Made by a program: the position numbers and the translations under genes. From assembly GCA_905147135.1 (NCBI GenBank), contig LR990053.1, positions 8,630,501-8,694,500 of the forward strand: a stretch of DNA of 64,000 nt, given 5' to 3'. The DNA comes from Blastobasis lacticolella. Lineage: Eukaryota; Arthropoda; Insecta; Lepidoptera; Blastobasidae. The notes beneath the pieces are model-generated. The model searched no databases. It was not told the DNA's origin and worked only from the letters and a program-made list of their open reading frames with translations. Positions 20,030 to 32,101 of the stretch are shown piece after piece. Each line of letters starts with the position of its first letter. Position 1 is the first letter of the stretch.

Positions 20030-21020
20030 CGCGGATCTATAAAGGAAAGGACAGTGTGCAACAGTACGGCAACTATAGAAGTATCAAACTGATGAGCAAC
20101 ACAATGAAGCTATTCATATGTATTATAGACCAGAGACTTCGTCAGGAATGCTGCTTGTCGGAATGGCAATACGGCTTCAGGCCGGGCTCACAATGGATCC
20201 AATCTTTGCACTCATAGTCCACTAGGACTACTGCAGTAGGAATTAACCTGCACAGGGCTTACGACAGTGTCCTATGGGACATAATCTGGTAAACTCTGAG
20301 ATCAACGTCTGTGCCTAAAGCGCACATTAGTATTTTACAGGACATGTATGCCAATACTAGAGCCGTCGTCAAAACCATCGTAAGCCATAATAATCCTTCT
20401 CGATTATTGTAGGTTCTTACCAGGGTTCAGTGCTGCGCTCTTATTTTGCATTGTGCTTGATGCCTTTTCAACTGAAATTCAGGACATGCCTCATTGACTT
20501 TTTTATGTTATACGGCAGACATACAGGCAAGCGGGCCACCTGATGGAAAGTGGTCACCGCCGCCAATGGACATCAGCAACACCAGGGGAGTCACCAATGC
20601 GTTGCCCACCTCTGAAAAGACCTCTTGAACGATCCCATGTCATAGTCCAAAGGAAACTTTGTGGCTGGAAACTCATTCCACATCCGAATCGTTTGTCTGT
20701 ACTGGTGAGCAAGCTTAGGCATGATCTTGAGACCAGGGTAAACATGTGGAAGGATGAGCTAGAAAACGGTGGTTTGAAGATGAATGTCACCAAAACAAAG
20801 TATATGGTCAGGAGCAACGCGGATCCCGAAATCATCCATATAGGTAACAAAGTTGTCAATTCAACATATAAATCCGAATACCTTGGATCCGTGATGCTCG
20901 AGTTCGGCTATATCAGCCCCGATGTCAAGTCCCGAATCTTTGCCGCTTGGGCTAAATTCCAGGAACTTGCAAAAGTATAATTAGACCTGTGATACTCTAT
21001 AACTGCTAGACATGGCCAGG
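20030..21020 (+). mobile_element. RTE-like LINE remnant, split by an insertion
   Basis: The 5' part (20030-20500) translates, across several stops, into reverse transcriptase fragments: NYRSIKLMSNTMKL, LSEWQYGFRPG, HRAYDSVLWDIIW and SILQDMYA, in the order expected for RT blocks. The 3' part (20703-20980) continues with WKDELENGGLKMNVTKTKYM and the following EYLGSV block. Between them lies a different LINE tail in the opposite orientation (20503-20702). The YADD catalytic segment that should fall at the junction is missing. Clearly dead; it would once have copied itself by target-primed reverse transcription. Confidence 0.85.
20503..20702 (-). mobile_element. LINE 3' end nested in the RTE-like element
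   Basis: Read on the minus strand, this is the 3' end of the CACCTGATGGAAAG LINE family, with the ATCCCAT...GTCATAGTCCA segment and an A-rich 3' end at TTTTTTAT (plus strand 20500-20508). It interrupts the RT frame of the host element, so it inserted later. Confidence 0.8.
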
Positions 21021-21944
21021 GGTGACAAAACACTTTCGCGAACTCCACGTCAACGAAATCATAATGCTGTGGTGGATATATGGTGTTAAGCGACTCGAAA
21101 TACTATTGAAATAACCAAAAACGATATAATATAAAAATGGACTAAAAAGAAAATAAACGAAACGACATAAACGACAATTTACAGAGATTTATGTTGAAAG
21201 ATTTAGTAGAAGTAAAGTTCTCAATGGGAGATAGAACAATGTGGTATAAGAAGGTATTCCAAGACGAATACAAAAGTTTAATTTTTTTGTAAAACTAAGC
21301 TATTTATTGCAAAATTTATCTAAAAACACAAAATTGTAAGGGGTGGGACTAAAAAGCAAAAAATAGTTGACAAATTAGTTCCACTAATGTCTAAAATTAG
21401 ACATACATATTGGTTAAAGGAGGATCGGCAGAAATGTATGGACCCCAGCCTATATGACCAATAACTTTCAGAGATATGTCATTGGAAAGGATTTTTCATT
21501 TTCTACAACTTTTACTTAGACGACAATTTTCGAATCGCTGTGAGAAAACAGTTATGGTCAATTAATGTGAATATCGATTTGTACTGTAAAATTCTGTCTG
21601 GAAATAATGTCCGGACCTCCGTTAAGTAACAATGTTAATTCACATGTTTTAATTGATCATAAAGATGTGTATGAAGAAAATTGAAACATTAATAATAATA
21701 TTGATCCCATGTCATTAATTTATGAATGAACCACCAATGAATTTTCAAAAGTCTAAAAAGTCAAATGTTATTTATTGAATCGTGGTTTTGAAGATTTCAT
21801 TTTGATTTATAAAAATCAGTAGTTTTTAAATTGTTAAAAAATTTGCGATAAATGAGATACTTGAATTTGGCTTAGGGCAGCCGACCTAGCGAATCAGATT
21901 TACTGAAAGCGGTTACCTACGAGAATCCTAGATTTTAATTTGTG

Positions 21945-22115
21945 GTGGTGTTGGCTTTTTACGGCGACTGCCATCTAACCCACATAACCCGTTAGTGATA
22001 ATCCGGTTCGCCAGAGTCTCGTCCGTCTTCCAGCAGGAGGGCGCGTGCAGGTAACGGTGGTGGAGCCCAGACGATGGTGGTAGGGCCCCACAATCCCTCC
22101 GATAGGATACGGTGA
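21945..22115. other. GC-rich stretch, unknown
   Basis: Distinctly GC-richer than its flanks: GGCGACTGCCATCTAACCC, then GGTTCGCCAGAGTCTCGTCC, GGTAACGGTGGTGGAGCCC and GGTGGTAGGGCCCC. It looks like part of a dispersed element, but no second copy is seen in this window, and no coding frame stands out. Confidence 0.4.
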
Positions 22116-22324
22116 TTCGAAAAACAGTAATTATCTTACAAAAAGTACAATCTGCCGTAAGTCCATAATAAATGTCGATTTTAAAGTCTGGTATATTGTA
22201 TCCCCCCAGGTGAGTTTTTAAAAATATATGAATATAGAATTAGAAATGGCATTAAAGTAAACAATTGAAATCCAACATTATTTTTATAAGCAAAATATTC
22301 AATTCCCCATGTCCTTTAAACGAA

Positions 22325-22430
22325 AAATCATCGTCATCGTCCTAGCGCTTATCCCGGGTCCGCTTTCCTACAAGTTCTTCTCCACTTCGCCCGGTCTTCG
22401 GCATCCTCGCGTCGTAAGCCGTTAACGAAA
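22325..22430 (-). repeat. RTE-type LINE 3' end
   Basis: On the minus strand: AACGGCTTACGACGCGAGGA, then CCGAAGACCGGGCGAAGTGG, ending in an ATGACGATGAT tail. The plus copy 28925-29026 matches it. Its partly open frame resembles the basic C-terminal end of RTE-type ORF2 proteins (RRKDARDRAKW-like). Confidence 0.7.
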
Positions 22431-23159
22431 AATATAACAAAATAATATTGAAAATGCCTTTCTACCAACCAGATTCAACATTAAAGTGCACATGGTCATT
22501 AAAAAATATAACGGTAGATGTAACACGTATGTGAACGCGAATGTTGTACAATATTGCACATTAAAAAAAAATAGCTATACCTCTCTCTCTCCTATTCCCA
22601 TAACGGCATCTCTTCAACAGTGTATATAGGTAAGTCGTAAACTCTGATTTTTCCTCCACAAGTTGAGGCCCTGTTTGTTCTTATTTACAACCGTCCCGAA
22701 GCCGCACGCCACTTGGTCCTTTTGTCATGCAAATCTAAAGGCAAAACAATTTAAATGTTAATTTATTTATCACAGCATAAAATTGAGAGCCTTGTTTTCT
22801 ATTTGGCCTACCGTGCAAAAGTATTTTGTTTGTCAGTAGAATTGAGGAATTCCGACTTCGTTCGTGGTCAGTGTTTTTAAACGATTCTGTTTGGTTGTGC
22901 TTCTTGTCTTCTTGTTCTTCTTGTATATATGAACAGTCTGCTGAATTAAATTCCCCATTCTAAGTTTCATTTTCCTATGACCATCTAATAAATATGTGAG
23001 GTTGACAGCGGTTGGTAATGACCTTGTAAAAACTACTCTCAGTCGGCACCTAGTGTAAAAACCCTCCTCAGTCCTCCAAAATAAATGGAATTAAAATATA
23101 CCTAACAACACCTGTCAATTGTAAAAAATATAAACATAATACTAATCTGATGAGATTAG

Positions 23160-23416
23160 TATCATCATCTCAGCCCATAACAGTCCACTGCAGGACTTAG
23201 GGCCTCTCCCACGAAAAGGGTGGTTTTGCCATAATCTCCATGCTTGGCAGGCGGGTTGGAGATCGCAGTTTTAAATATAACAATGGAAAATACTGCTGCC
23301 CATTTTCCAGACTACGGAGACTCTTGATATTTTGCCTCGAAAACATTAGTCGCCTTGTACGACACCCATGAGCGTAAGGGGTTAGTGCTATTCTACTTTG
23401 CCGGACACCACACGGC
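23160..23416 (+). repeat. short interspersed repeat (GCAGGACTTAGGGCC family), full length
   Basis: All landmarks from ATCATCTCAGCCCATAACAG to TTGCCGGACACCACACGGCC are present in order. The best-preserved plus-strand copy. Confidence 0.88.
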
Positions 23417-24027
23417 CAAATACTAAACTAATAAATTAAAATAAAACTATCAAATAAATGGTCTAATAAATTAAAATTAAACTGCTTATTCTAGATAAGT
23501 TTCCCTTGCAAAAATCCTAGGGAGCCGAATAATGTCAGAGGCACAAAGTCGATCATTGGGGGAAAACCTGTCCTACCGTGGGCTTCCTGCGGCTCAGATG
23601 ATGATGAGGATGGTTAAGCAAAAACGATAAACATGATTAATGCAGGGATAGATACAAAATCTTAAGTGTTAGAATCATAGGTATTCCTGTGTCGTTGTTA
23701 GTTGCTTAAGTCAATTTTTTTATCAGGTCACCAAGCCTCAACCTTTGCACTGTATTACCGATTTGAAAAATAAGGTTAAATGTATGAGGCATCGTGGCCC
23801 TCTCAGTGACAACGCACCTGCGATTCTTCATTTTTGCTGCAGATATCGTCATTTCTGATTAAGATCAGTCACGTAGAGAAAGTCTGAGCATAGCTTTTTG
23901 TAACGCACGTTATGTGATATTTATAATAAGCCAGTGGCATCGTCTACATTCTAAAACAATGGGCATGACTTCGTCTTAATTCGTTAGTCTTTGTCTTATC
24001 GAGTCGATGGACTAAACTCTGACTTAC

Positions 24028-24090
24028 ACTTTATTTGCCTTGTACTTGGCGCGCATACAGCGTTTGAACTGGCCTCGAACAATTCCTCCA
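24028..24090 (+). repeat. dispersed 60-base sequence
   Basis: ACTTTATTTGCC, CATACAGCGTTTGAACTGGC and CTCGAACAA recur in the same order at 47917-47975. The surrounding sequence does not match, so these may be the preserved parts of an old repeat. Confidence 0.55.
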
Positions 24091-26669
24091 TTGTACAAGT
24101 TTTAGAACACGCCGAACACGAAACGAGGTAATCCATGTTTTGCGGAGATATGCCAATGGTAGTTACAGTGATTTGACAATAGCTTACCTATGCTAAAATC
24201 TTAAACTTAAACTTTAATGCGATTACCAATTTGGTGCAAGTCGCCCTTAGTAGCTATATTAATGTTTGTCACGGTGTTTCATGAGAAGTTTTAGCAGGTT
24301 TTCAGTCAGCTTAAATAAGTTCAGTCGTTTCGCCATGCAGTAAAGTTGCTTCTTTGACTGCCATAATCGTACGTAGGAGATGTAGTCGTCTCAGTTACGT
24401 AAAACAGTTATAACTGGCAACATCCACTTGTTGAAGAATATGGCTTGACTCCTATAGAGAAGGCATGACTTGACCAAATCCCGAAGAAATATTTCCTTCG
24501 TATACTTTGTCGTTTGTGTCAGCAGGCAAAACGATGTGGCTAAAGATGGAAAGATAAGCAAAGTAAAAAAACAAAACTCGAATTAATGATAACATCTACG
24601 ATTCGCATAGTGTTCATAATTCTTACTATTATACGCGTAAGTGCCTACGATGTTATTGTTAACGTTACAAAATGGATTTAACAAAACATTTGGCATAAAC
24701 TCTTACACAAATTTTTAAACCACTTTATTTAGGAGAGGTTTACAAAACAGTGAAGTTGATATTCATTATTCATTAGTGTATATAATAGTGTAGATAATCT
24801 CCAAATATTCGATCTCAAATCTAGACTAATTCAAACATCAAATCTAGGAAGAACATAAAATTTTAGTGTTAATTGTATTTCAAGAGGGAGGGATTACCTA
24901 GGTATACTCTAATTTAGGCAGTAGGCAACCTGTACTCATTGCAAGGGAAGCATACAATTTGGAGCAGCACACAGCGTGCCTCCAGTTAATATGATGTAGG
25001 AGACAACTCAAGGTTACAATACATATGGAGGTAGACGTGATAAAATCTCCGCTTTGTTCATGTCCCGGTTATTCCTTATTCGAGACTCTGATAAATGTTC
25101 TTGATTCGTGATTCGACTCCGCAATTCTGAACTTCATTTACCTACGCGCGATGTATGATACGCGGTGAATATGATAGTTGCCTCCCCATGTTGGGGTTAT
25201 TATTCGGCGAGTATTGTAAAGAAATGTGAATTTCGTGGCCTGCTTACGTACTTTCATATCAATGTGTAAACGTGGCGTCAAGAAATTGCTCTGGATTGAG
25301 AATCCGCTACCACACCGTATAGGTAGACATACCCATTTATTTATACGAGATAGAAACGGAATTGATTACTCAGGTGATGATGACAATGAAGCCAGTGTAA
25401 ACATTATAATACTCAATTATTTATATGGGCCACTTTTTATACCACTAAGATGGGAAATGAGACTACGTCCCAACCCTCCATAGCATAAAGACATATACAA
25501 TACCCGGATTAATATTCGCGTGTTATTGACCCCACAGAAACCTTTTCAGTCCTCTCAAACAAATCCGGTTCTACAAAGATCGTAAGTGGAAACCTATGAA
25601 TATTTATAAAAAATCCAATGTGGCCAGCTCGTGCGGGTCTAAAAAGTAACGTAATTATTATCCTTCCGACTCACCAAATTTTATAAAAAGTAGACCCCGT
25701 GTCTGAGCAGAATGGCAATTTTATGCTGAGGGATGATGATGCCGTTGGCGAGGTTATTCAGTCTTCCGCTGGAGCAGTAACCAAAAGTGTTTAAACAGTT
25801 TAGGGCCAGGTATAAATTATTTTACCTAAGGGTGCGTCCAAATCGCGGAAGTGGTGTGGGTGCACGTCTTCTTCAACGAGCCGTTTTCAAGGGTCGCTTT
25901 CCTCAAATAATAATAGATGGCGCGCTCTAACGACTGACGATATTGATCCTAATCTCTTGGCGGTACGGTATTGATATTTATTTTTATTTCGATCCAATTA
26001 AGTTTAAATATATAAAAAAAACATCTAAAAAATATATTAGAAATATCGAGGTAAAAACAATACTAACCATGGTAACAAACCCGATAATATGTGTAGTGAA
26101 CGTATATTAAAAACAGTTTTTGAATGCCAGTTCTCCTTGAAACCCAACTCTATATATTTTTATAATCAATTTCTGGTTGACCGGAAGATAAAGCTATGTT
26201 TTATGCCCTCATGAAGTTTGAATAAATAAATAAACGTTAAATTAGCGTGAACACTATGGACTTAAGCAAATATTAAATAATAACCATTGTTTTAACGCGG
26301 TTTAATTTTGTTCATTTGTTCTTAGGCAAAGAAAGATGACAGTGTGTGACTGTCATTGCATCATCGTATGATTTTCCATATAACTACAACAAAAACGTAC
26401 GTCTACTAGTGAAAAAGCACAACCCCCGCCCCTGCAGTTTAATGTTAGCGGGGCTCAAAATCCGCTCCATTTACGAGCGGGGTCTTACTAAATGCTAGTG
26501 TCCGTGTTGCCGGCCGTAATTTACGGCAAAAATATTTCCACCTTGGCTATTTCGGGCAAAGGCTTCCCTCCGCTTTTATGTCCACGAGCAGAATGTAATT
26601 GAAATAGAAAATAAATTCAGTGTTCGCAATGCGCACCTAAAATCGGTTCTGGGGATAGTTTTTATGCTG

Positions 26670-26998
26670 TATAGGGCGGTTTTGAGGTCTCCTATTGGTC
26701 GGGCGACACCCGTCGTACGCCCCATGGTCACACGACCCCTGCCAATTAGGACAGCGCCTAAGTGGTAGGTAACTGTCACAGGTTTCATGTAACACAAATG
26801 CAGAACCGCAGATGGATTGTCACTATGAATTCTGACATGACTATGTAATGAAAAAGAAAAAAGTATTTATTGAATTAATTGCGCTTCCGTATTTAAAATT
26901 CAAATGGAACTCAACAATGCCAACATTGTTTCTTGGTGGCAGAAATAGATAAGGCCGTGGTACTCACTAGGTGGACTGCCTAGGCTTGACAAACACAC
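26670..26998 (+). repeat. two adjoining interspersed repeats
   Basis: 26670-26790 is the GGTTTTGAGGTCTCCTATT family (also 7638-7770). It runs straight into 26795-26998, the CAGAACCGCAGGTGCG family, with landmarks ATGCAGAACCGCAG, TTGTCACTATGA, TTGGTGGCAGAAATAGATAA and GTGGTACTCACTAGGTGGAC. The adjacency may mean that the two are parts of one larger element; at 7.6-9.0 kb they also occur in the same order but 1 kb apart. Confidence 0.65.
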
Positions 26999-28599
26999 AG
27001 AATTATTTTTTATTCTTCGCTGTGCTTAAACGCGCAAACAGCTCCTGATGATAAGCGTCGTAAGCAGTAATAAGAATTTGATAGTTCATTTGCTTGTTGG
27101 ATTCCGTACGGAATAACTTGATAAGACCTCTGAAGGACAAAAATCTACTGCAAAACTAAATAAATACATCACCTGCATACTTTTATACCTATCTAGTAAT
27201 GAGAAATAAACCTAACCATGTACTCTTCTTACACAAATAAGTGGGCACACGCAAAACGGGCGGATCCCAGCCGAGTGCTCATAAAACTCTTTCAGCGGGG
27301 AATGCCTTCCCTAATAAAGCTGGAGGTAAATCTCAAGCGGAGCACGACTAAGTCTGGGTAAAGAAAGTAGGGTTTACTTATGCAGCGCTGTAAGCGCTGT
27401 TTGGCCGCAGACAAACGGGATGTGCGCGGAAACTTGTCTTGCCGGGGCTGAGGGTGGATAATGATTATACACGTTGGTCCTAAGATTGTATAGAGGCCTT
27501 TGACATTGATTAGAGGGTATATTGTGTCAGTTGTTAATACAGTTGGTTATAATAAAGGTACGACGACACCGCTATCCTTAAATGGGAACTTAGATAAGCG
27601 AAATAATCGAAAGCGAAAACCGGTTGTGTTTGAAACAATACAGTTAAACTTATTGTAGTTTTCACAATATCGTCATCAACACCTATTACGTTGATTATAT
27701 TGCGGTACATTTTTATTTTACCTACCTCCTACAACACGCAATTAGGTTGGCAATGAAAATAGGTCTGTCATATCTTCGATTCGAAGTTGCAATAATTGCG
27801 GTAAACTTGATTTTTAATGTGTTGTTTGGGTCCACGTAGATCGAGTTTAAAAATGGGCAATGGCCAATTTTCAACCATAATATCAGGTATAATGAGGTAT
27901 CTACGGGATAATCAATGAGAAATTAATTTGTAGCAAATTAAATTTAGAGACTAGAGGTGTGTACTGTGTATGTAGGCCAGATAGTTTATTCGATACGTAA
28001 ACCATGCAAGCCTAAAATTATGTTCACACACAGAACATAATTTATGAGCCTTTTAAATTGGCAACAATACAAAGCGTCTATTTTTCGTAAATGTATTTTT
28101 GAAGTACGCATTAAAATATTTAAACATACTTTCGAGTCCATCACCCACCGCATTATAGAGCATTATCGTAACCAGAGAACGCACTTAGTTGTAGCCATTC
28201 GACGCGGCTGCCTATTTACGAAAGGGGTCCCACGTCAGCCGGACTGGCGATCCATTTTTTTCTGGCGCGTAACCTTGCTAATCAGGTGTCACCCGGACGA
28301 AAGCGGACTACACGCGGACACGTCACTGTGACACCTACGAATAAATAAATTACGAGCTCGCCAGGCTGACCCTTCTAAACCCCGGGCCCAACAAATAGAA
28401 CAATTATCCAACCCCTTGCGGTACAGGTATATTTATTATTGACGCAAAAAGGTGGTTCTTCGTATTGGAGTGGAGGGAAAAGGTTTAATTCGGGATCCAG
28501 TGCCGGACTGTCCATCAGCCCTGTCATTTAGACTGGCACGAATGCTGCCGCCCAAAAATGAAACGTTCCAATATTCAGGAAGTGTTTTTAACAATTTAT

Positions 28600-28790
28600 T
28601 TATGTACTCGCCCCGCCTTTGTACGGGTAGTAACCTTAACAAATTATACACCTAAAACCTTTCTTATAAATCATTCTGTCTATTGGTGCAATCCGGAGGA
28701 AAATCCGTTCACTACTTTTTGAGTTTATCAACATTAGTTTTTTAGACAAACAAACGGACAGTTAGAGGTGTGGGACGTTATTTTATAATA
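28600..28790 (+). repeat. interspersed repeat / LINE tail (TTCGCACGGGTAG type)
   Basis: CCCCGCCTTTGTACGGGTAG, then AACAAATTATACACC, AAATCATTCTGTCTATTGG and ACTTTTTGAGTTTATC are shared with 36775-36920. Confidence 0.7.
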
Positions 28791-28924
28791 CCTAGTGATT
28801 TGACTGGAGCGACTTATTATTTGTTATGTATGTCTGAAAACCAATACTCAGTGAGTAGATCATGGTTTATGTTGATGTCAAAATTTTAATGTTGTTCTCT
28901 TTAAATGATATACCTATTTAGAAC

Positions 28925-29026
28925 CATAGAGAGCCAACGGCTTACGTCCGACGTAAGGATGCAAGAGACCGGGCGAAGTGAAGAAAGTAGGAAAGCCTGG
29001 ACGCTAAGAAGATGATGATACTGTTC
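28925..29026 (+). repeat. RTE-type LINE 3' end
   Basis: It runs CCAACGGCTTACGTCCGACG, GACCGGGCGAAGTGAAG and ends AAGAAGATGATGAT. Plus-strand counterpart of 22325-22430. Confidence 0.7.
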
Positions 29027-29449
29027 AAGAACTGTTGAGGGGAAACATATATATAGTTTATTTAGAAAATATCAGTATAGCTTTGACAATACACGGTTCA
29101 ACGCTGCTAAGTAAGTAGCTATGAAGTAGAGACACCGATGAGAGCGCGTCGTCGTTCAATCAAATGAAGACAAAGAACTTTGAGGAATGACACCAGACTT
29201 TTAATTACGGTCGGTCTCTGAGCACATATACAAGTTCTGAGTAGAAAGGTGGATATTATACAAGACAACATGTCTTGTCTTATTTCAAGATATAAACAAA
29301 AAAGGGGACTTTTATAAAATATTCATTCTCCGAGTACCCTGCACGAGCTCCTAGCTGGTCTACTTCTAAGACATTTAGTGATTTAGTAAGGTGGTAAAAC
29401 ATGGCTTTATTCTACTCTGTAACAAACATTCAAGCGGCGATTTTTCAAC

Positions 29450-29606
29450 CATCATCCAATCCGGTCAGATTCCCCTGGGTCACGGAGGTCAGATGGCAAT
29501 TGCTCAACTGTAATTACCTGATCTGCGAAACCCTTGATCATATTCAGACGAACCCCGAGCCTTCGCGTGCAAGAGCACAACGGGGACATTAATGCCAAGA
29601 TCATTT
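29450..29606 (+). repeat. SINE body fragment
   Basis: The SINE family of 899-1051, from ATCCAATCCGGTCAG to GGGGACATTAATGCCAAGAT. No head. The frame 29401-29592 is repeat-derived. Confidence 0.82.
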
Positions 29607-30054
29607 TTATGCGACCCTGCAGAACTACATATAGTACCTATATTATGATAAATTTCTAATGCCAAATAAAATGTACGTGTGATTCTCTATTTCCTTGAAA
29701 ATTTGAACAGAAATCGCACAGCTACGTATGTTGGTTTACTTTGACCAGCTTTGGCCAGTCATGAAAGTCATTGAATTCCATCCCTCATTCATCCTTCATT
29801 TCTTGGTGAGTTAGCAACAAAGTTTGGGCCGAACACTCGATTGGATGGTTGTAACGGCAGCACAATGTAGGCTAGCGGGTAAGGTCAACGGGTATTGTTC
29901 GCTTGAAGGTTTAAGGGCAAGGGTTATTATAGTGATATAATTCGACGGTTTGCATATAAAAAGTACCCAAAAAAGCCAAAGTTCATACGATTGAGTTTAA
30001 AATGGGATTCTTGTGTTTTTATTGTAAGTGAATATTTATTGAGTATTGGAATAT

Positions 30055-30182
30055 TAGAAGGACGTGAAGGAAAAAGTGAGTGCCGGGAATGATACGGAGA
30101 TGAAGCGGTTGGCAGACAGGAGAGAGGAGATGATGAGAATGATTGGAATATTATACCGGGCTGAAGTTAGTGGGAGGAGATA
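30055..30182 (+). repeat. LINE C-terminal remnant
   Basis: A frame from DVKEKVSAGNDTEM to LYRAEVSGRR and a stop resembles the C-terminal end of insect LINE ORF2 proteins, where a KDMKxxxVxxxMAxDR-type motif precedes a short basic end. The resemblance is weak; the identity of the element is uncertain. Confidence 0.45.
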
Positions 30183-30837
30183 AGGGGGACACCACAATTT
30201 TATGAAGCTTATGTAAAGAAGAAAACCATCATACTTATAGACTGTAAATTATTTGGTTATTTAAAGTCCCATTTGATGACTCTAGAAAATTAATTTCTAG
30301 CTAGTTTAAATTCATAAGTTTCACTTTCACTGTCATATTATGTAAATGTATTACAGGAAACGTCACTGATAAAAACTGATCAACGAATTTACTCCGTACC
30401 GCTCAACTATTTGTTTGATGAGCTAGGTATCGTTTTTACGTATATTTTCACAGCTGTAGTTCGGCGGTTAATACTCATTCTTAAAAAAAGTTATTGTTAA
30501 ACTTGTACTTTCCAATACAAATAACATAATCCGAACAAATCACGAATCGCCGAACCTAATCCAAACAAATTCGCCACTCACAACTGGCTGGCTTATATTA
30601 AATCTCGCTGAAAAATCATCGCGTTCCATCAACGAGGCATAGAGGCATTTCCCTGACATATTAAACCGCGGGCCAAATTAAAATGTAAAACTCGGCCGAG
30701 TCACGCCCTTGTGTAAAGTGAATAAGATGAATGGTTGCCGGCGGCGCGTTCGCGTTGCGCCACGCACAAATAAATTGGGCTTCCCGCGTACTGGAGCGAC
30801 GAGTTTGGCCGTTAGACTTATCCAGTTATAATTATCA

Positions 30838-30933
30838 GGGTCCCAATTTTTGAAAGTTGTCTCTTTCACATTCGTGGCAAGTTGCTAGAGATTGAAAAGT
30901 TAATAAAATGCGAGCGGTTCAAAAATAGGGCCC
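30838..30933. mobile_element. short foldback element, GGGCCC ends
   Basis: It begins GGGTCCCAATTTTTGAA and ends GGTTCAAAAATAGGGCCC, the same ends as 6150-6302, but with most of the interior lost. Only the outer 16-20 bases pair. Confidence 0.75.
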
Positions 30934-30944
30934 AAGGTCCTTGA

Positions 30945-31112
30945 GTGGAGACTTCGTACAGGAAATTATAGTGTAGAGCGGCCCCCACGTGATGGGCAAC
31001 GACCTGGTAAGATCATGGGGAGCCGGTGGATGCAACAGACATAGAGCAAATCGGCGTGGAAGGCTATGTCCAACAGTGGATGTCATGTGGCAGAAATGAT
31101 GATGAATGATGA
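30945..31112 (+). repeat. RTE-type LINE 3' end
   Basis: Order: TGGAGACTTCGTACAGG, GGCAACGACCTGGTAAG, CGTGGAAGGCTATGTCCAAC, AGTGGATGTCATGTGGC, then an ATGATGATGAATGATG tail. It matches the end of the copy at 54630-54900 (GGCCTATGCCCAGCAGTGG). Confidence 0.7.
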
Positions 31113-32005
31113 AGTAACCAGCATTCAGCCAGGTATTGGATCATCATCTCACCGTTAGTAAGTGTTGATGCAGTGGAATATGGAGAAAGCCTGTCTAGAA
31201 AAAACATTTTACTTCGGGCTTGGAGATATTCAGGCTAATATAGGTTTCTCCGAAAACACTGTTTTCGGGGAAATCAGCGGGAGCTCGCAGATGAGATAAA
31301 ATATTGATATAAGAGATACTTCGCTAGATAAAATTGATAAAGGACAAGAGAATAATAATACTAAGAAGTACTTACTAAATGTCCATAATAAAAATGTTGG
31401 GTTGAAGAATGTTGACATGATTTCACAACAGTTTCTTCTACTACAGTTTTCTTTGAAAAGCCCATATCAAGTGGATTTCCAGTAGAATGATACCTACTTC
31501 AATAAAATGGCACTTCTTGAGACAACTAGACCTTGAGAGAAAGATCAGACTCACGCTTTTTTGCACTTACACATTATCAAAAATATTAAGGTCCAGGTAA
31601 CCATCAAGAACATAATTTATATTTAAAACAAAAAGCCAACCTAAAGATCTATCAATTCTATTGGCAGCTGGATTGAATTGTTTCCATTTTAGTTTTCGTT
31701 TTATTATCCTACCGGAATATTTACAACACCATCAATGTTAAGCTTTTAAACAGACCACAAACATGAAATCCATATTGTTATTGAAAAAAGGTTTTGAAAT
31801 CTTTGCATTTATAAGAAAGTATAGTCCATAACTAGTATAGGTTAAGTTTATTATGAAATAAGGAATTGAAAAGTTCTACCTCCTGGAAAATCCCTACAGA
31901 AAAATCTCCATCAAAGAATATTGTCACTGTTTTCTACAAATACCCATCGGCAGTTGAGCGGAAATTTCTGAAAAAAGAACGAAGTACCTAAACATCATGC
32001 TTGCA

Positions 32006-32101
32006 GCACAAAGAATAAGCATTGCTATTCAGAGAGGTAATGCTGCCAGCATCTTGGATACACTACCACATGGCCCAAATTTTTTACATATTTTAAGTTA
32101 G
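32006..32101 (+). repeat. LINE C-terminal fragment
   Basis: The frame AQRISIAIQRGNAASILDTL followed by HGPNF and a stop is the C-terminal peptide of a widespread insect non-LTR retrotransposon. The same peptide (with an internal stop) is at 47579-47735, and both are followed by the same AT-rich tail with TTTTAAGTTAGTT and TTATTGTACATATTTA. Confidence 0.8.

Larger units (their letters stand above)
18270..26390. other. intergenic region, first part
   Basis: No supported gene. It holds a foldback element (18789-18949), an RTE-like LINE split by another LINE tail (20030-21020), a GC-rich stretch at 21945-22115, an RTE-type tail in minus orientation (22325-22430), a short interspersed repeat (23160-23416) and a dispersed 60-base sequence (24028-24090). 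Frame 25226-25483 has no family resemblance. Stretches 18950-20030, 21020-21940, 22440-23150 and 23420-26390 show nothing else I can name. Confidence 0.75.

Noticed and set aside
20543..20980. A single intact gene in the 145-codon plus frame
   Set aside because: It joins a reversed LINE tail with the second half of a dead RTE-like reverse transcriptase; the fusion is an accident of nesting.
25226..25483. Frame of 85 codons in the intergenic region
   Set aside because: No domain, no splice sites, ordinary composition; no support beyond being open.
27744..27780. Possible mariner terminal repeat (TTAGGTTGGCAATGAAA)
   Set aside because: No matching inverted end or transposase frame was found within 1-2 kb.
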